Positions 12,451-25,735 are shown, counted from the first letter of the stretch. The stretch: 64,000 nt of DNA from Chrysoporthe austroafricana (GCA_001051155.2 JYIP02000006.1:248001-312000); one strand, 5' to 3'. Numbers and translations are program-made. The notes: generated from the sequence alone by a model not told the origin.

Positions 12451-12891
12451 TATTATAACTCAATACGGGAACGGCTTGCCGGCATACCGAGAAAATAGGG
12501 GGGGGGACTAATAAACCAGCTTGCAACTCTACTAAAGGGAATACTTATAAGAATTACGTAATCCAGGGTTAGGGGTTGGACCGACAGGATCGAGGTCGGT
12601 CCCGACAGTCCTATATGGACCGATAGCATCGATAGCAGTCCTATCGGTCTAGCACTAATAAGCTAGATATATAAAGATAGGATATTTACCAGATAAATTA
12701 TTATAGCTTTTCAGTCGTAAATTTAAGTACCAATTGGCCTTTATTATTAATAGCTATACTAGCGTATAAATATTGCAAATATCTATTTAAAATTACGTTT
12801 CCGGTATTTAAAGCTTTATTTAATATTATTTTTGCTAGCATAAACCCTTTAACCTTATAGCTATCTTAAGATTACTGCAGCGTTTATAATA
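12451..12891 (+). repeat. 5' LTR of element D (441 bp)
   Basis: Aligns without gaps to 41130-41570. Differences are almost all C/T or G/A transitions, as expected from RIP. It contains a telomere-like CAGGGTTAGGGG at 12564-12575 and a TATATAAAG box at about 12672. It ends in a GCAGCGTTTATAA-type end shared with the LTRs of the other three elements. Confidence 0.93.
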
Positions 12892-12949
12892 TTTTTACGA
12901 CTCTTATTTAAGAATGGTTTAATATATATTCTTTTGAGCAATACCGGAA

Positions 12950-13930
12950 ATACGATAGCGCTTTAAATTCCGTTTTCTTCTAGCAACCAGGCTTTTCAGA
13001 AAGAAGTTTTAACTATCCTTATTAATAAACAATTCCAGCAATAAAATATGGCCTTATACTAGCAGCTTAAAGAAGTTAAGAACGAAGTTTTCCGCCTTAA
13101 CGCTTTCTAGCAGGCTAAAGCTTTTAAGCTCGATAAGCTTAAGCCTTATAAAAGCATCCGAAAAGATTTCCAGGCTTTCTTAACTTAACTCAAAGCTTAT
13201 TTCAAATATTATAGCATTCAATTCAGAATTACTTACGACAAAATCGATTTCGCAAAAAGTCGCTTTGAAAGGATAGCCTTTCAGTAATAAGAACCAATTT
13301 TCCATAACTATTTGGATAATAGCGAAAACTTCCGTTCTGAAAATATTAAGCGCATTTTTCAGCGCTATGCCAATTTCGAATTAGCCTTTATTAAGACTTT
13401 TGAGAACCCGGATAAAAGGCATATTGCAATACAATAACTGGAAGCATTCCGATAAACTGGCTTAGCTACGGATTATACGGCCAAATTCAGACAAATTATA
13501 GCTTATTTGGATTATAAAGACGAACCCCTTATAGACGCTTATTACGCAAAGCTTAAAGAAGAAGTTAAGGACGAACTTTATAAAGAAAACTGGCTTAAAG
13601 AATTTAATAAGTTTATTAATAAGGCAGTCCGTATTGATAACCGACTTTACAAGCGGCGCTAGTAATAACAGAAGAACTATAATAGCGTCCCGAGATATTA
13701 ATTTAACTCAGGAAAGCGCAAGTTTTAGCAGAAAACCCGGAATAGTACGGCCTATTCAAGCACGATATATACTAGACTTATAGAATTAAATACCTTAATA
13801 TAAGAGTAATGCAAAGGAATTACTTATTACAATTATAGCAAGAAAAGCTATATCGTACGCAATTGCTATTAGGAAAGGAAAAAGCGAAATTGGAAATTAA
13901 TTCTAAAAAGACAAATTAATATTGCTTAAT
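12950..13930 (+). pseudogene. gag of element D
   Basis: Plus-strand text parallels gag of element B: 'FPQRYANFE'-like 'FQRYANFEL' near 13362, 'DYTAKFRQIIAYLDYKDE' near 13475-13527 and 'LYKENWLKEFNKFINKAV' near 13570-13630. The C-terminal region near 13810-13875 is a damaged CCHC zinc knuckle ('YYNYSKKSYIVRNCY'). Gln and Trp codons have become TAA/TAG throughout. Gag would form the cytoplasmic virus-like particle and bind element RNA. Confidence 0.8.
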
Positions 13931-14199
13931 AATAGAAATCCAATTAGCTAAATAATAATATCTTATAAGAATAAGCAATAAACCCTAATTATAGTAATAT
14001 AAGCTGAATAGCCTATTATTAAGATTATTATTTATTATATTTTTCAGCAAAGGAAAGTTCAAAATAGTTCTTATATAAGCTTAAAGGATAAAAGCAATTC
14101 GCTATAGGGAAAAAAAGCTCGATTTACAACGCGGCTATAGTTAGCAGCAATTCCGACTACTTAAGCAACCCCTTTAATATTAAAGAAGAAGATTTGAGA

Positions 14200-15877
14200 A
14201 AGTTCCTTTTCGATTACTATTTCGAACGATAATAGGATATAATAATAGAAGAAGAATTCGGCATTTAAAAGGAAGAAATAGCCTTATAAGATAAGCAGCC
14301 GGATAACTTATTAACCCTTACGCAAGAAAAAAAGCCCGATATAGAAATAAGGATAATATTTTCTTAATACAAAAAATAAGAACAATTAAAACGAAATAAC
14401 TGGATATTTAAGCATATGAAAGTCGAATACTTTATTTATAAGCTTATGCTATAAGAATTTTTCCAAAGCATTCCGTTTCAGAATAGCGGATATAAGCTTC
14501 AGGAAAATAGAAGAATTAGTTATTTATACCTTTATTATTATAAACTTGCTTGAATATACTATATTTACTATAACTGCTAGATATATTTCAATAAAAAAGT
14601 CAAATATAATTGGTTTCCAATTAAGAAATAAGACTAACTGATTTAATTTATTATAGAACTCTGAAAAAGATATAGGAAAGTCTTATATATTGAGAATAAT
14701 AATGCTTATATAGGATTTCCCGATAATTATTCGTAAAAATGCGTTCAAAGAAGAACGATATAAGAATAGTATTATATTACGGAATATTCCGTTTATATGC
14801 AAAATAAGGCCAAAAAATAGTATTAATTGCAAAAAGCCGAAAAGGCAAAGCAGTACGGCTAAAACTAAATACGAAAATTAGCAAAGCAAGTAGCAAAAAA
14901 AGCCCGAAATACTTTAAAAAGGAAGGATTGCCTGTAATAAGATAATAGCCGATTAGGATTATAAAGTCCTTATACGCAATTACGAAAGAAAACGAGAAAT
15001 ATATTATATTAAACGCATATATTAACGGGTAACGATATAGTATACTTTTGAATAATAGCGTATAAGGAAATTTCATTTTGCCAAAAATCGTTAATAAGAA
15101 ACGAATTCCTTAAATGCAAAAAAAAGATCTTTACAAACTTAATACTATAGAAAGAAAAGCGGTTATATATAATTTTAATATAATCGATATAAAAACTAAT
15201 TACTTACTTATTTCGATCTAAAGCTTTATAACGAAAACTACTTTCGATATTACAGATACGGCATAATACGAATTAATTTTAAGAATATTTTAGCTCAAAG
15301 AATACAATCCTTATATCGATTGGATTACTGGCTAAATTTTATAAGAATAAGCCGTATTTATTGAAAAGATTGCAATTAACGGAAAAGAGAAAATCTTAAT
15401 TACTAAAGACGGTATTAAGAATATGCGTTCAAACAGGCTTAGATATGCCTTTAAGGCAAACGATTTTGCTAGAAAATAGGGAAAGGTTACGAATATTTCG
15501 AACCCGCAAGCACGGGTTAAAAACGGATTAGAAATTCAAGCAATTAATAATTAACAAAAAATTAATCCAGCGCAAAGCGTTATAAAGTTATATAGATTAT
15601 AGAACTATAAAGAGATACAGCTTCCGAGATAGCGAATATAAAAAGATTACGGATAGAAATTTGAGCTAATAAACGACAAATACTCGAAACCCTTAAAAGC
15701 CAAACCCCGAAAATAACGATAGGAAGCAAGTAAAGCAAAATACGCTTAACGGTACTTTTTATTTTTCCAAATCTCAGAAAATAAGGAAAGACCGTTACCA
15801 GAATTCAAGAATATACCAAAAGAATATTACGAGTTCAAGAAACTATAGCAAGAGAAATTCGATACCGGTTTACTAAA
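14200..15877 (+). pseudogene. pol of element D, protease part, cut by insertion of E
   Basis: An aspartic-protease remnant lies near 15010-15090 ('YSILLNNSV', 'GNFILPKIVN'), where the catalytic D(S/T)G has been mutated. The protease domain ('KEYNPYIDWITG' at about 15298-15333) and linker follow. The frame is interrupted at 15877 by element E and resumes at 23331. Multiple RIP-type stops are present. Confidence 0.75.
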
Positions 15878-16316
15878 TATTATAAACGCTATAGCAATCC
15901 TGAAATATACTGTAAGGTCAAGAGGTTTATACTAGCAAGAGCGGTATTAAATATAGTCTTGAATACTGAAATATATTTACTGAATATCGCAATATTTATA
16001 AGTTTTAAGCAACTATTAATAGCAAAGTCTAATTGATATTTAAATTAATAACTAAAAAGCTATTACTATTTATCTAATAAATATCTAATCTTTATATATC
16101 CAGCTTTTCAATAATAGTTATTTTATTTACTTAATAAGCGCAATAAGCGTATTTACTTTACTTATTTGGTAATCCAAATAATTATTTATAATTTTAATTC
16201 TTGCTTATATAAGCATTTGTATAATTATGCAATTAAGCTTGAAAATCCCGATATTAAATAAGCCGTTCTGAATAACTTTAATACTATATTTTAGTTTTGC
16301 ATATTAGTTTATAATA
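15878..16316 (-). repeat. 3' LTR of element E (439 bp)
   Basis: Aligns over its full length without gaps to 22892-23330. It is more mutated than the 5' copy, with differences mainly transitions. The minus-strand start has lost TGTTATAAAC to RIP (reads TATTATAAAC). Confidence 0.92.
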
Positions 16317-16507
16317 TTATTTCCTATTTTATCGGTTAATATTTTTATTAATTTCTATAAGTTTCTTTAGTCTTTTTCGTTATTTATTATGCTTTTTTAA
16401 TTAGAATATCGAATAAGGTTAAGAATTCCCGTATTTTCAAATTTCGTTTTGTTCGTTTTAAGCATTATAATTGCTTTATATTCGTTATTTTTCAAAATTC
16501 TTTTATT

Positions 16508-17035
16508 ATGCTATCCTATTCGTTTTGTAAAAATCGTAATATCTTTTCTTGCTATATTTCGCCCCAAAATTCCTTATATTGCTCGGAATATATATGCTTG
16601 AATCGATTACGTTATAATATGCAAAATATTTCTTTGTCCGAACTTGCGCGTATCGGTAATTAGCATTGCAGGTTCGAAAAGGAATTCGAAGCTGCCAAAA
16701 AGCGCTAGCGGGCAGCGGGTACTGAAATTGCCCGTTTGCGGAAATAGAAAAAACTGTAATTTGAAAAGATAATACGGGCAATTCGTTATAGTTTATCTAA
16801 TCTGGAAAAGCTGGAATAGCTGGAAACCGAAAAGGCTAAAGAAGAGCGTTATAAAGCCGAAGCTAAGTATTATATTGCAGAGCTTTTTATTCTTAAAAAT
16901 CTTCTTCCCGAAAGTTTTGATTTTAAAGCTGCTTTATAGCAATTTGGTTCTGAAATTAATTAGTTTATTATTATTTCAGAAATTAAGCCCGAAAATGCAG
17001 CCGAATTTTCTAATATTGCTTATTTTTCTGGTTAA
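16508..17035 (+). pseudogene. Antisense accessory ORF of element E: Cys-rich head plus coiled coil
   Basis: On the strand opposite to gag-pol, between the chromodomain and the 3' LTR, one frame of 176 codons runs from an ATG to a TAA with no frameshift. It is interrupted only by TAA/TAG codons at places where Gln or Trp is expected. The head carries spaced cysteines ('FCKNRN', 'FSCYISP', 'LYCSEYICLNRLR'). A highly charged helix follows ('EIARLRK', 'NLEKLE', 'LETEKAKEERYKAEAKYY'), then the tail 'LLPESFDFKAAL-QFGSEIN'. The same tail stands in element D at 25776-26003, so this is a conserved gene of the elements and not a chance frame. Function unknown; a zinc-finger/coiled-coil RNA- or DNA-binding role is only a guess. 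Confidence 0.75.
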
Positions 17036-17239
17036 TTAATAAGTTTTCTTAATTAATCGTTCCTTTATTCTAATATTAAATGCTAATTCGTAATAGCATT
17101 TTATTATTTATATTATAAAATTAATTAAACTGCTTAATTAAAAATGCTTATTTATATTAGTAAATGCTTTTTCTAATAAAATTCGATTGCTTATTTTGCA
17201 TTATTTAAGTTTTTGGTTAATTCTTAATTATTTTCGTTC

Positions 17240-20200
17240 GAATAATAATTTTTCTATTTAATCAAATATTCCTTATAATTTATCGGTTTCCAATATTTAA
17301 AGATTCGTTCTATTTCGTATTCTGATTTATTATTCTCTATTTGTATTATATTATTTATTTCGGCTATTTTGAATATAAGTTTAAGAAACAAAATGTAAAA
17401 GATTGGGTAGATTTTTATTTTGTAAGGTAATGCAAGTTCAAAATTAATATCTGAGATTTTTTTCAGAATTTTGAATAGTCCGAGTTTTTTATAATCTAGC
17501 GAATAAAAGGGTTTAGTTATTTTAATATATTTTTTTTATCGGATAAAGTAGATTTTATTTCTTTCTTGCAAAATTAATCTTTCAATTCTCTTAAAATTAA
17601 TATATCGGGTTATTCTTTTTTGCATAAATTTTAATTTTTCTTACAATTCTTTTTATATTTTCTTGATTTTCTTAATTTATTTTTCTGCTATTTCCGCATT
17701 TATTCTTAATAACTCGTTATAATAAGCTATCAGGTTATAGCCGTATAATATATAAAATAGTAATTTTTTTATTATATTTGTATTTGCGCTATTATATACG
17801 AATTATATTAAAAGCAATAAATTAATCCAATTATTTTATTTATAATTTATATAATGCTATAAATATTATTTGATAATTTGATTTATTCGTTCTATTTATT
17901 TATTTATTTATAAATAGAATATTATAAATATCTTTCATTATATTCCGAATAATTTTATAAATAAAGTCTAAAAATTTAATGCGAATTTCTTATTTCTGTC
18001 AGAAATAATTTCTTTAAGCATGCTATAATTAGTTATAACCGTTTTCAAGAATATATATGCGAGATTTTTTACTATGCTGCTTTCCTTATATAGAAAGAAA
18101 TAAGTATACTTACTTAATTTGCAAATTACTATTAGAATATTATTATATTGTATTTTAATTAAAGGTTTTCGTAAGAAAAATAGCTTAATAATAAAATTTT
18201 AATTAATAAATTGTTAAATTGCTTTTAGAATAGAAAATAATTAAAATAGTTTATAAAGTTTATAATATTCAATTTTATTTTTCTTATAGCTATTATATTC
18301 TTATAAGATATTTTCAATTCTTTTTCTAAAGCTTAATAAATTCCAATATTTCTTAATTCTTTCGTATATAGCTCTGATTCCTTAATAGCTATATGCGAGT
18401 ATATTATATATATTTTTAATATATTCGTTTTATTCTTTCGTTATTATATTTTCTAATTTCTTTTTATCGCTAGATATTCTAATAATCGTATTAAGTTTTC
18501 TAACTTTATTTACGAAATTGTTATTTTTGTCTTATCGAAAGATATTTTATAATTCTTTCGGCTTTATATCTTAATAATCTAATCGTTTGCTAAATATATT
18601 TGCTTTGCCGTTTTTCGATCTTTTGCAATAAACGATTTTTAAATCGAATTGTAAAAAGAATTCCGCCTATCTAACTTATTATTTATTTAAAACTTTCGTT
18701 ATTATAAATATTATTAGGTTTTTGTAATCGGAATGCATTATAATCTAGTATTTTATTCCGATTAAGTAATGCTGCTATTTTTCGAATGCTTTTACAATTG
18801 CTATTAATTCCTTATCCGAGATGCCATAATTGAATTCCAGATTGCTTAGTTTTTTCGAGAAATTGCTTACGATCCTGAAGCGTTTTTAGTTATTTCGTTA
18901 ACCGAGCTATCCTTTTAGTATATAATTTGATATATCGGTTTCGATTTTAAATAGTTTATTTGGGTTTGTTTTGCAAAATATAAGTTCTAATATTATTTGT
19001 TTTTTGATTTTATTGAATATTTCTTACGTTTTTTATATTTATTCGAATTTTTAATCTTTTTTCGTAAGATCCGTAAGAGAGCGTACAATTCGGCTATAAT
19101 TCTGAATGAATTGCTAGTAAAAATTAGCATAGCTAAAGAATGCTCTGATTTCCTTTATTTTTTCTGATATAAGCTATTCTTTTATTGCTTAAACTTTATC
19201 CTTTTATATATTAATTTTGCTTAATTTTATTATATAATTAAAATAATTGATTTTTTGTTAATAAAAATAATATTTGCTTAGTTTAATTAAGAATTTATTA
19301 TTTTATAAAATCTGAAATACTTGTTATATATACTATTTATAAAATTTGAAATTTTTTGAATAAATAAAGATATTATTAAAGTAAACGATAATAGTAATAT
19401 CCAAGTATTTGCGAAAGATATTATTAATTATTTCTTGGAAAAATGCAAGCGTATTAATTAGTTTAAAAAGTAAAATTACGTATTCGAAATATCCGTAACG
19501 AATCCTAAATACCGTTTTCCAGATATCGTCCTTTTTGATTCGAATATAGTAATATCCTTTTTTGAAATCGAATATAATAAATTAATTTATTCCGGTTAAT
19601 CGATCTCGTATTTCCCTTATTAGAAATAAAGAATAGCGGTTTTTTATTATAATATTATTAAGCTGCTTATAGTTTATATAAAGTCGGAATTTATTATTCT
19701 TTTTTAGTATAAATAGGATTGGATATCTTGCCGGTAATTGCGATTTCCGTATATAGCTTTTTTTCAGATTTTTGTCAATATATTCCCTAAATGCTTCGAA
19801 TTTCGCTTAATCGAATTTATAAATAGAGTAGTTCTTGGGTTTTATCCCTTCTTTCAGTAAGATTTTATAATTAAAAAAGCTATATTCTAGTAACCCGGTA
19901 TTGAATTTCCTTTGCTATAGTTTCTTGAGTTCGTAATATTCTTTTAATACGTTTTTGAATTCTAATATTAGTCTTTCCTTATTTTCTGAAATTTAGAAAA
20001 ATAAAAGGTATTATTGAGCGTATTTTCTTTTTGTTATTTCCTTTTTTTATTTATATATCCTAATTTCTAATAGCTTTAAATACTTATCGTTTATAAAGCC
20101 AAATCTCTTTTCGTAATCTTTTTATGCTTGCTATATTAGAAATTAAATCTCTTTATAATTCTATAATTCATATAATTTTATAACGCTCTATACCGGATTA

Positions 20201-22860
20201 GCTTTTTGCTAACCGTTAATCGTTTGAATTTTCGATTTGTTTTTAACCTATATTCGTAAATTCGAAATATCTATAACCTTTCCTTATCGTTTAGCAAATG
20301 CTTCTGCTTTAAAAGTATATCTGAGCCTATTTAAGCATATACTTTTGCTGCTATCCTTAATAATTAAGATTTTCCCTTTTCCGTTAATTGCAACCTTTTT
20401 AATAAATATAGCTAGTTTTTATAAAATCTGGCCAGTAATCCAATCGATATAAAAATTATATTTTTTGAGCTAAAATATTCTTAAAATCAATTTATGCTAT
20501 GCCGTATCTGTAATATCGAAAATAGTATTTATTATAAAGCCTTAAATCGAAATAAATAAATAATTAGTTTCTATATCGATTATATTAAGATTATATGCAA
20601 CCGCTTTTCCTTTTATAATATTAAGTTTATAAAAATTCTTTTTTTATATTTAAAAGATTTATTCCTTATTAACGATTTCTGGCAAGATAAAATTTCCTTA
20701 TATATTATTATCTAATAATGCGCCGTAATATTGCCCGTTAATATATACGTCCAAAATAATATATTTTTCTTTATTATTTGTAATAGCATATAAGGACTTT
20801 ATAATCTTAATCGGCTATTATTCCTTTATAAGCGATCTTTTCCTTTTAAGTCGTTCTATACTTGTTTCGCTACTTGCCTTGCTAATTTTCTTACTTGGCT
20901 TTAAGCATATTGCTTACTTTCTTAGCTTTTTGCAATCGGTATTATTCTTTAGCTTTATTTTGCATATAAATAGAATATACCAATATATAGCATTATTTTT
21001 ATACTATTCTTCCTTAAATATATTTCTATAAATAATTATTAAATAATCCGATATAAGCATTATTGCATTCGATATGCAAAACTTTTCTATATTTCTTCTA
21101 AGATTTTATAATAAGTTAAACCAATTAGTCTTATTCTTTAATTAAAAATTAATTATATTTAACTTTCTTGCTAAAATATATTTAGCAATTATAATATATG
21201 CAATATATCCAGATAAGTTTATAGTAACGAGAGTATAAGTAATTAATCTTTTTATTTTCTTAGAGTTCGTATTTGCTATTCTGGAACGGAATGCTTTGGA
21301 AAAGTTCTTCCAGAATAAGTCCGTATACGAAATGTTCTATTTTCGTATATTTAGTTATCCAATTATAGTTTTTGGAATAATTCGGTTTAGTATATTAAGC
21401 AATTAATCTTTTTGTTTTTTCGATAAGTCTTTTTTCGAATATTTAAATTGGCAAATTATCTGGCTATTTATCTTATAATATTATTTTGTCGAATATAGCA
21501 TTAAGTATTAGCGCTTATATGCTAAGTTTTTCCTTTATTGCTTTTTCTTATTATCGGTCGAAATATATTTTTAAAAGAAATTTTCCCAAATCCTTTTTTC
21601 TAATATTTAACGGATTGCTTAAGCAATCCGAATTACTATCATTTATTACTATATTATAGAGTAAGCCTTTTTTTTCTTATAGCGAATTGCTATTATCTTT
21701 TAAGTTTGCATAAGAATTATCCTGAACTTTCTTTTTCCGAAAAATACAATAAATAGTAATTTTAATAATAAGCTATTTAGCTTGCGCTATTATAATTAGG
21801 GTTTATTATTTGTTTCGGTTAGATATTATTGCTTAACTAATTGAGTTCTTATTGCTAAGCAATATTAATCTGTCTTTCCGAAACTAATTTCTATTCTCAT
21901 TTCTTTTTCTCTTAATAGCAATTGCGGGCAATATGCCCTTTCTTATTATAATTATAATAAGTAATTTCCTTATATTGTTTTCGTATAAAAGCGTTTAGTT
22001 TTATAAGTTTAACGTATATTATACCCGAATAAGCTATATTATTTCGGTTGTTATATTAGAATTTGCGTTTTCTAAAATTGGGTTAGTACTAAAAGGTATA
22101 ATTATAGTTCTTTTATCGTTATTGTTTTCGTTCGTAAAGCCGATTATCGATACGAATAGCTTTATTAATAAATTCGCTAAGTTTTTCGGGTTGGTTTTCT
22201 TTATAAAATTCATCTTTAATTTTTTCTTTGAATTCTGCATAATAAGCATTTATAAAAGGCTCGTTTTCGTAATCGAAATAAGCAATAATTTATCTGAATT
22301 TGGCTATATAGTCTGCTGCTAATCCTATTTGCCGAAATGCTTCCAATTGCCGTATTGCAATGCGTCGTTTATTCGGGTTTCCGAAAGTCTTAATAAAGGC
22401 TTTTTCGAAATTGGAATAGTATTAGAAAATATGCTTGGTATTCTCGGAACGGAATGCATTATCGTTATTCAAATAATCGCGAAAAGTGAGTTCCTATTAC
22501 TGGAATGCTATCTTTTCGAATCGGCTTCTTGCAAAATCGATCTTATTGTAAATAATCCTGAATTAAATATTATAATACTTAAAATAAGCTTTGAATTGGG
22601 TTAAGAAGGCTTGAAAGTCCTTGCAAATGCTTTTATAAAGCCCGGGCTTATTAAGCTTGAAAGCTTTAGCTTATTGAAAAGCGTTAAGGCGGAAAATTTT
22701 ATTTTTGACTTTTTCGAGCTATTAATATAAAGCTATATTTTATTCCTAGAATTGTTCGTTAATAAAAATAACCGGGTTTCCTTCTTAAAGAGCTTAATTG
22801 CTAGAAGAAAATAAGGTCTAAAGCGCTATTGTATTTCTAATATTGCTTAAAAAGTATATA
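17240..22860 (-). pseudogene. gag-pol of element E (gag, protease, RT, RNase H, integrase, chromodomain)
   Basis: Reading the minus strand: gag near 22860-21880 with the motifs seen in B and D and a damaged zinc knuckle near 21950; protease near 20760 with the LDxx-GNF block; RT with 'FRKYLDITIIVYFNN' at about 19405-19372; RNase H near 18890-18750; integrase near 18600-17900; and a chromodomain near 17340-17240. No segment longer than about 90 codons is open. It is the same chromovirus lineage as B, C and D but with its own LTR family. Confidence 0.8.
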
Positions 22861-22891
22861 TTAAACCGTTTTTAAATAAAAGTTATCAAAA

Positions 22892-23330
22892 TATTATAAA
22901 TACTATAGCAATCCTGAAATATACTATAGAATTAAAAGGTTTATACTAGCAAAAGCGGTATTAAATATAATTTTAAGTACTGAAATATATTTACTGAATA
23001 TCGCAATATTTATAAGTCTTAAGCAATTATTAATAGCGGGGTCCAATTGATATTTAGATTGACAATTGAAAAGCTATTACTATCTATCTGGTAAATATCT
23101 AGTTTTTATATATCTAGCTTTTCAATAATAATTATTTTGCTTACTTAATAAGTATAGCGAGCGTATTTACTTTACTTATTTGGTAATCCAGGTAATTACT
23201 TATAACCTTAACCTTTGCTTATATAAGCATTTGTATAGTTATGCAGTTAAGCTTAAAAATCCCGGTACCGAATAAGCCGTTCTGGGTAGCTTTAGTGCTA
23301 TATCTTAATTCTGTATATTGGTTTATAACA
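22892..23330 (-). repeat. 5' LTR of element E (439 bp)
   Basis: In the element's own orientation it starts TGTTATAAACCAATATACAG, nearly the same start as element B, and ends ...GTATTTATAATA (from GCGTTTATAACA). The body differs from the B, C and D LTRs. It is less RIP-mutated than the 15878-16316 partner. Confidence 0.92.
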
Positions 23331-25735
23331 CTAGAATACAGCCCTTTTAATTATAAGATTTTATTAAAAGAAAGGACAAAACTGCAAAATTGCTCTATTT
23401 ATAAGCTCGACCAAATAAAGCTCGAAATACTTAAGGAATATATTAACGAAAACTTAAAGAAAAGCTATATACGGAAATCGCATTTACTTGTAAAATACCC
23501 AATTTTATTCGTATTAAAAAAGAACGGCAAATTACGACTTTGTATAAACTACTGGCAGCTTAACGATATTACGATTAAAAATCGCTATTCTTTACTATTA
23601 ATAGGAAAAATACGAAATCGGTTGACAAAATAACAAATTCTTAATCGAACCAAGCAAATGCTATTTCCATTAATAAAAAATCGACTACTTTGATTATACG
23701 ATAGAACCAGGTAAGATTAGCATGCAAAAAAACAAAATTCAAGCAATAAAAGAATAGCTTATACCGAAAAAAATAAAGGAAATTAAAGCATTTTTCGGCT
23801 ATGCCAACTTCTACTAATAATTCATTCGAAAGTATAGCAAGATCGCACGCCTTCTTATAGATCTTATAAAAAAAGATCGAAAATTCGAATAAACTTAAGA
23901 AATATAAAAAGCATTTAGCAAAATCAAAAAACGAGTTATATCAGAATTCATACTCTGCAATATAGACCCAAATAGGCTATTTGAAATCGAAACCGATATA
24001 TTAGATTACGCATTCGGAAAATAATTCGGGCAGCGGGATAATTAAGGACGCTTCAGGATCGTAAGCAACTTTTCAAAAAAACTGAACGGCCCGGAATTTA
24101 ATTATAGCATTCCAGATAAAGAACTAATAGCAATTGTAAAAGCATTCAAAAAATAATAATATTATTTGATCAGAGCAAAATATTAAATTATAATGCATTT
24201 CAATTATAAGAATCTAATAATATTTATAATAATAAAAGTCCTGAATAGATAATAAGTTAGATAAGCAGAATTCCTTTTATAATTCGATTTAAAAATTGTT
24301 TATTATAAAAGATCTGAAAATGGCAGAATAAATGCATTTAGTAAACGGTTAAACTATTAAAATATAAAACTTAAAGAATTTCAAAATATCTTCCGATAAA
24401 ATAAAAATAGCAATTTCGTAAACGAAATTAAAGAACTTAATACGATTATTAGAATCTCTAATAATAAGAAAAGACTAGAGAATATAATAATAGAAAAATA
24501 AAACGAATATATTAAATGTATATATAATATATTAGTATATAGCTATTAGAATATTAGAGCTATATATAAAAGAATTAAAAAATATTAGAACCTTTTAAAG
24601 CTAAAAAGAAAGATCGAAATAATTTTACGAAATTGCAATAATTGCAAGAAAAATAAGATTGAATATTATAAGCCTTATAGATTGCTCTAACCGTTCTTTA
24701 TTCCGGAAGCAATTTGGTAATCTATTAGCTAAGATTTTATTATTAAGCTATTTTTCTTACGAAAACCTTTAATTAGAATGCAATATAATAGCATTTTAAT
24801 AATAATTTGCAAATTAAGCAAATATGCTTATTTCTTCCTTTATAAAGAAAGCAGTATAGCAGAAAATCTCGTATATATATTCTTTAGAACGGTTATAGCT
24901 AATTACGGCATGCTTAAAGAAATTATTTCCGATAGAAATAGAAAGTTTGTATTCAATTTCTGGATTTTATTTATAAAGCTATTCGGAATATAATAAAAGA
25001 TATTTATAGCATTCTACCCGCAAACGGATAGATAAACGGAACAAATTAATTAAATTATTAAGCAATACTTATAGCATTATATAAATTACGAATAAAATAA
25101 TTAAATTAACTTGCTATTATTAATATAATTCGCATATAATAGCGCAAATACAAATATAATAAAGAAATTACTATTTTATACATTCTATAATTATAACTTA
25201 ATAGCTTATTATAATAAGCTATTAAGAGCAAATGCAAAAGCAATAGAAAAACGAATCAAAAGAATTAAGAAAATTTAAGAAGAATTTCAGAAAGAATTGA
25301 AATTTATACAAAAAAGAATATCGAAATATACTAATTCTAAAAAAATTAAAAGATTAATCCTATAGGAAAAAAATAAAATCTATTTTATTTAACGAAAAAA
25401 GCATATTAGAATAACAAAACCCTTTTATTTACTAAATTATAAGAAACTTAGCTTATTCAAGATTTTAAAGAAAATCTTAGAAATTAATTTCGAATTTGCA
25501 TTACCCTATAAAATAAAAATCTATCCGGTATTCTATATTTCGCTTTTCGAATTTGCATTCAATATTGCTAAGATAAACAAATCTATACAAATTAAAACTA
25601 ATAAACCAGAATACGAAATCGAACAAATCTTCTATTACCGGAAACTAATTTAGTATAAAGAATATCTAATCAAATGGAAAGGATACTATTCAAATAAAAA
25701 CAGCTAGGAACTAATTAGCAATCTAAATAATGCGT
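23331..25735 (+). pseudogene. pol of element D, RT to chromodomain, with an internal RT deletion
   Basis: After the E insertion the frame resumes 'YSPFNYKILLKE', with the RT fingers region ending 'LLLIGKIRNRLTK' at 23633. Compared with element B the sequence then jumps to the connection region, so about 285 bp corresponding to B 35369-35653 are missing. That loss includes the FGL.NAP and YLDD blocks. RNase H ('NFSKKLNGPEFNYSIPDKE' near 24070-24125) and integrase follow; 'YGMLKEIISDRNRKFVFNFW' near 24905-24964 carries the central integrase Asp. A chromodomain stands near 25605-25715 ('KPEYEIEQIFYYRK', 'EYLIKWKGYYSN'). Many RIP-type stops. Confidence 0.8.

Larger units (their letters stand above)
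15878..23330 (-). mobile_element. Ty3/gypsy chromovirus 'E', 7453 bp, inserted in D in reverse orientation
   Basis: Two 439-bp LTRs (22892-23330 as 5' LTR and 15878-16316 as 3' LTR, minus strand). The target duplication is CTAAA (15873-15877) and CTAGA (23331-23335), differing by one RIP-type transition. Coding order on the minus strand is gag (about 22860-21880), protease (about 20830-20700), RT (about 20100-19300), RNase H and integrase (about 18960-17650) and chromodomain (about 17340-17240). All frames are riddled with stops. The RT catalytic box reads YFNN (19372-19383) instead of YLDD/YFDD, both Asp codons being changed to Asn by G-to-A. Confidence 0.93.
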
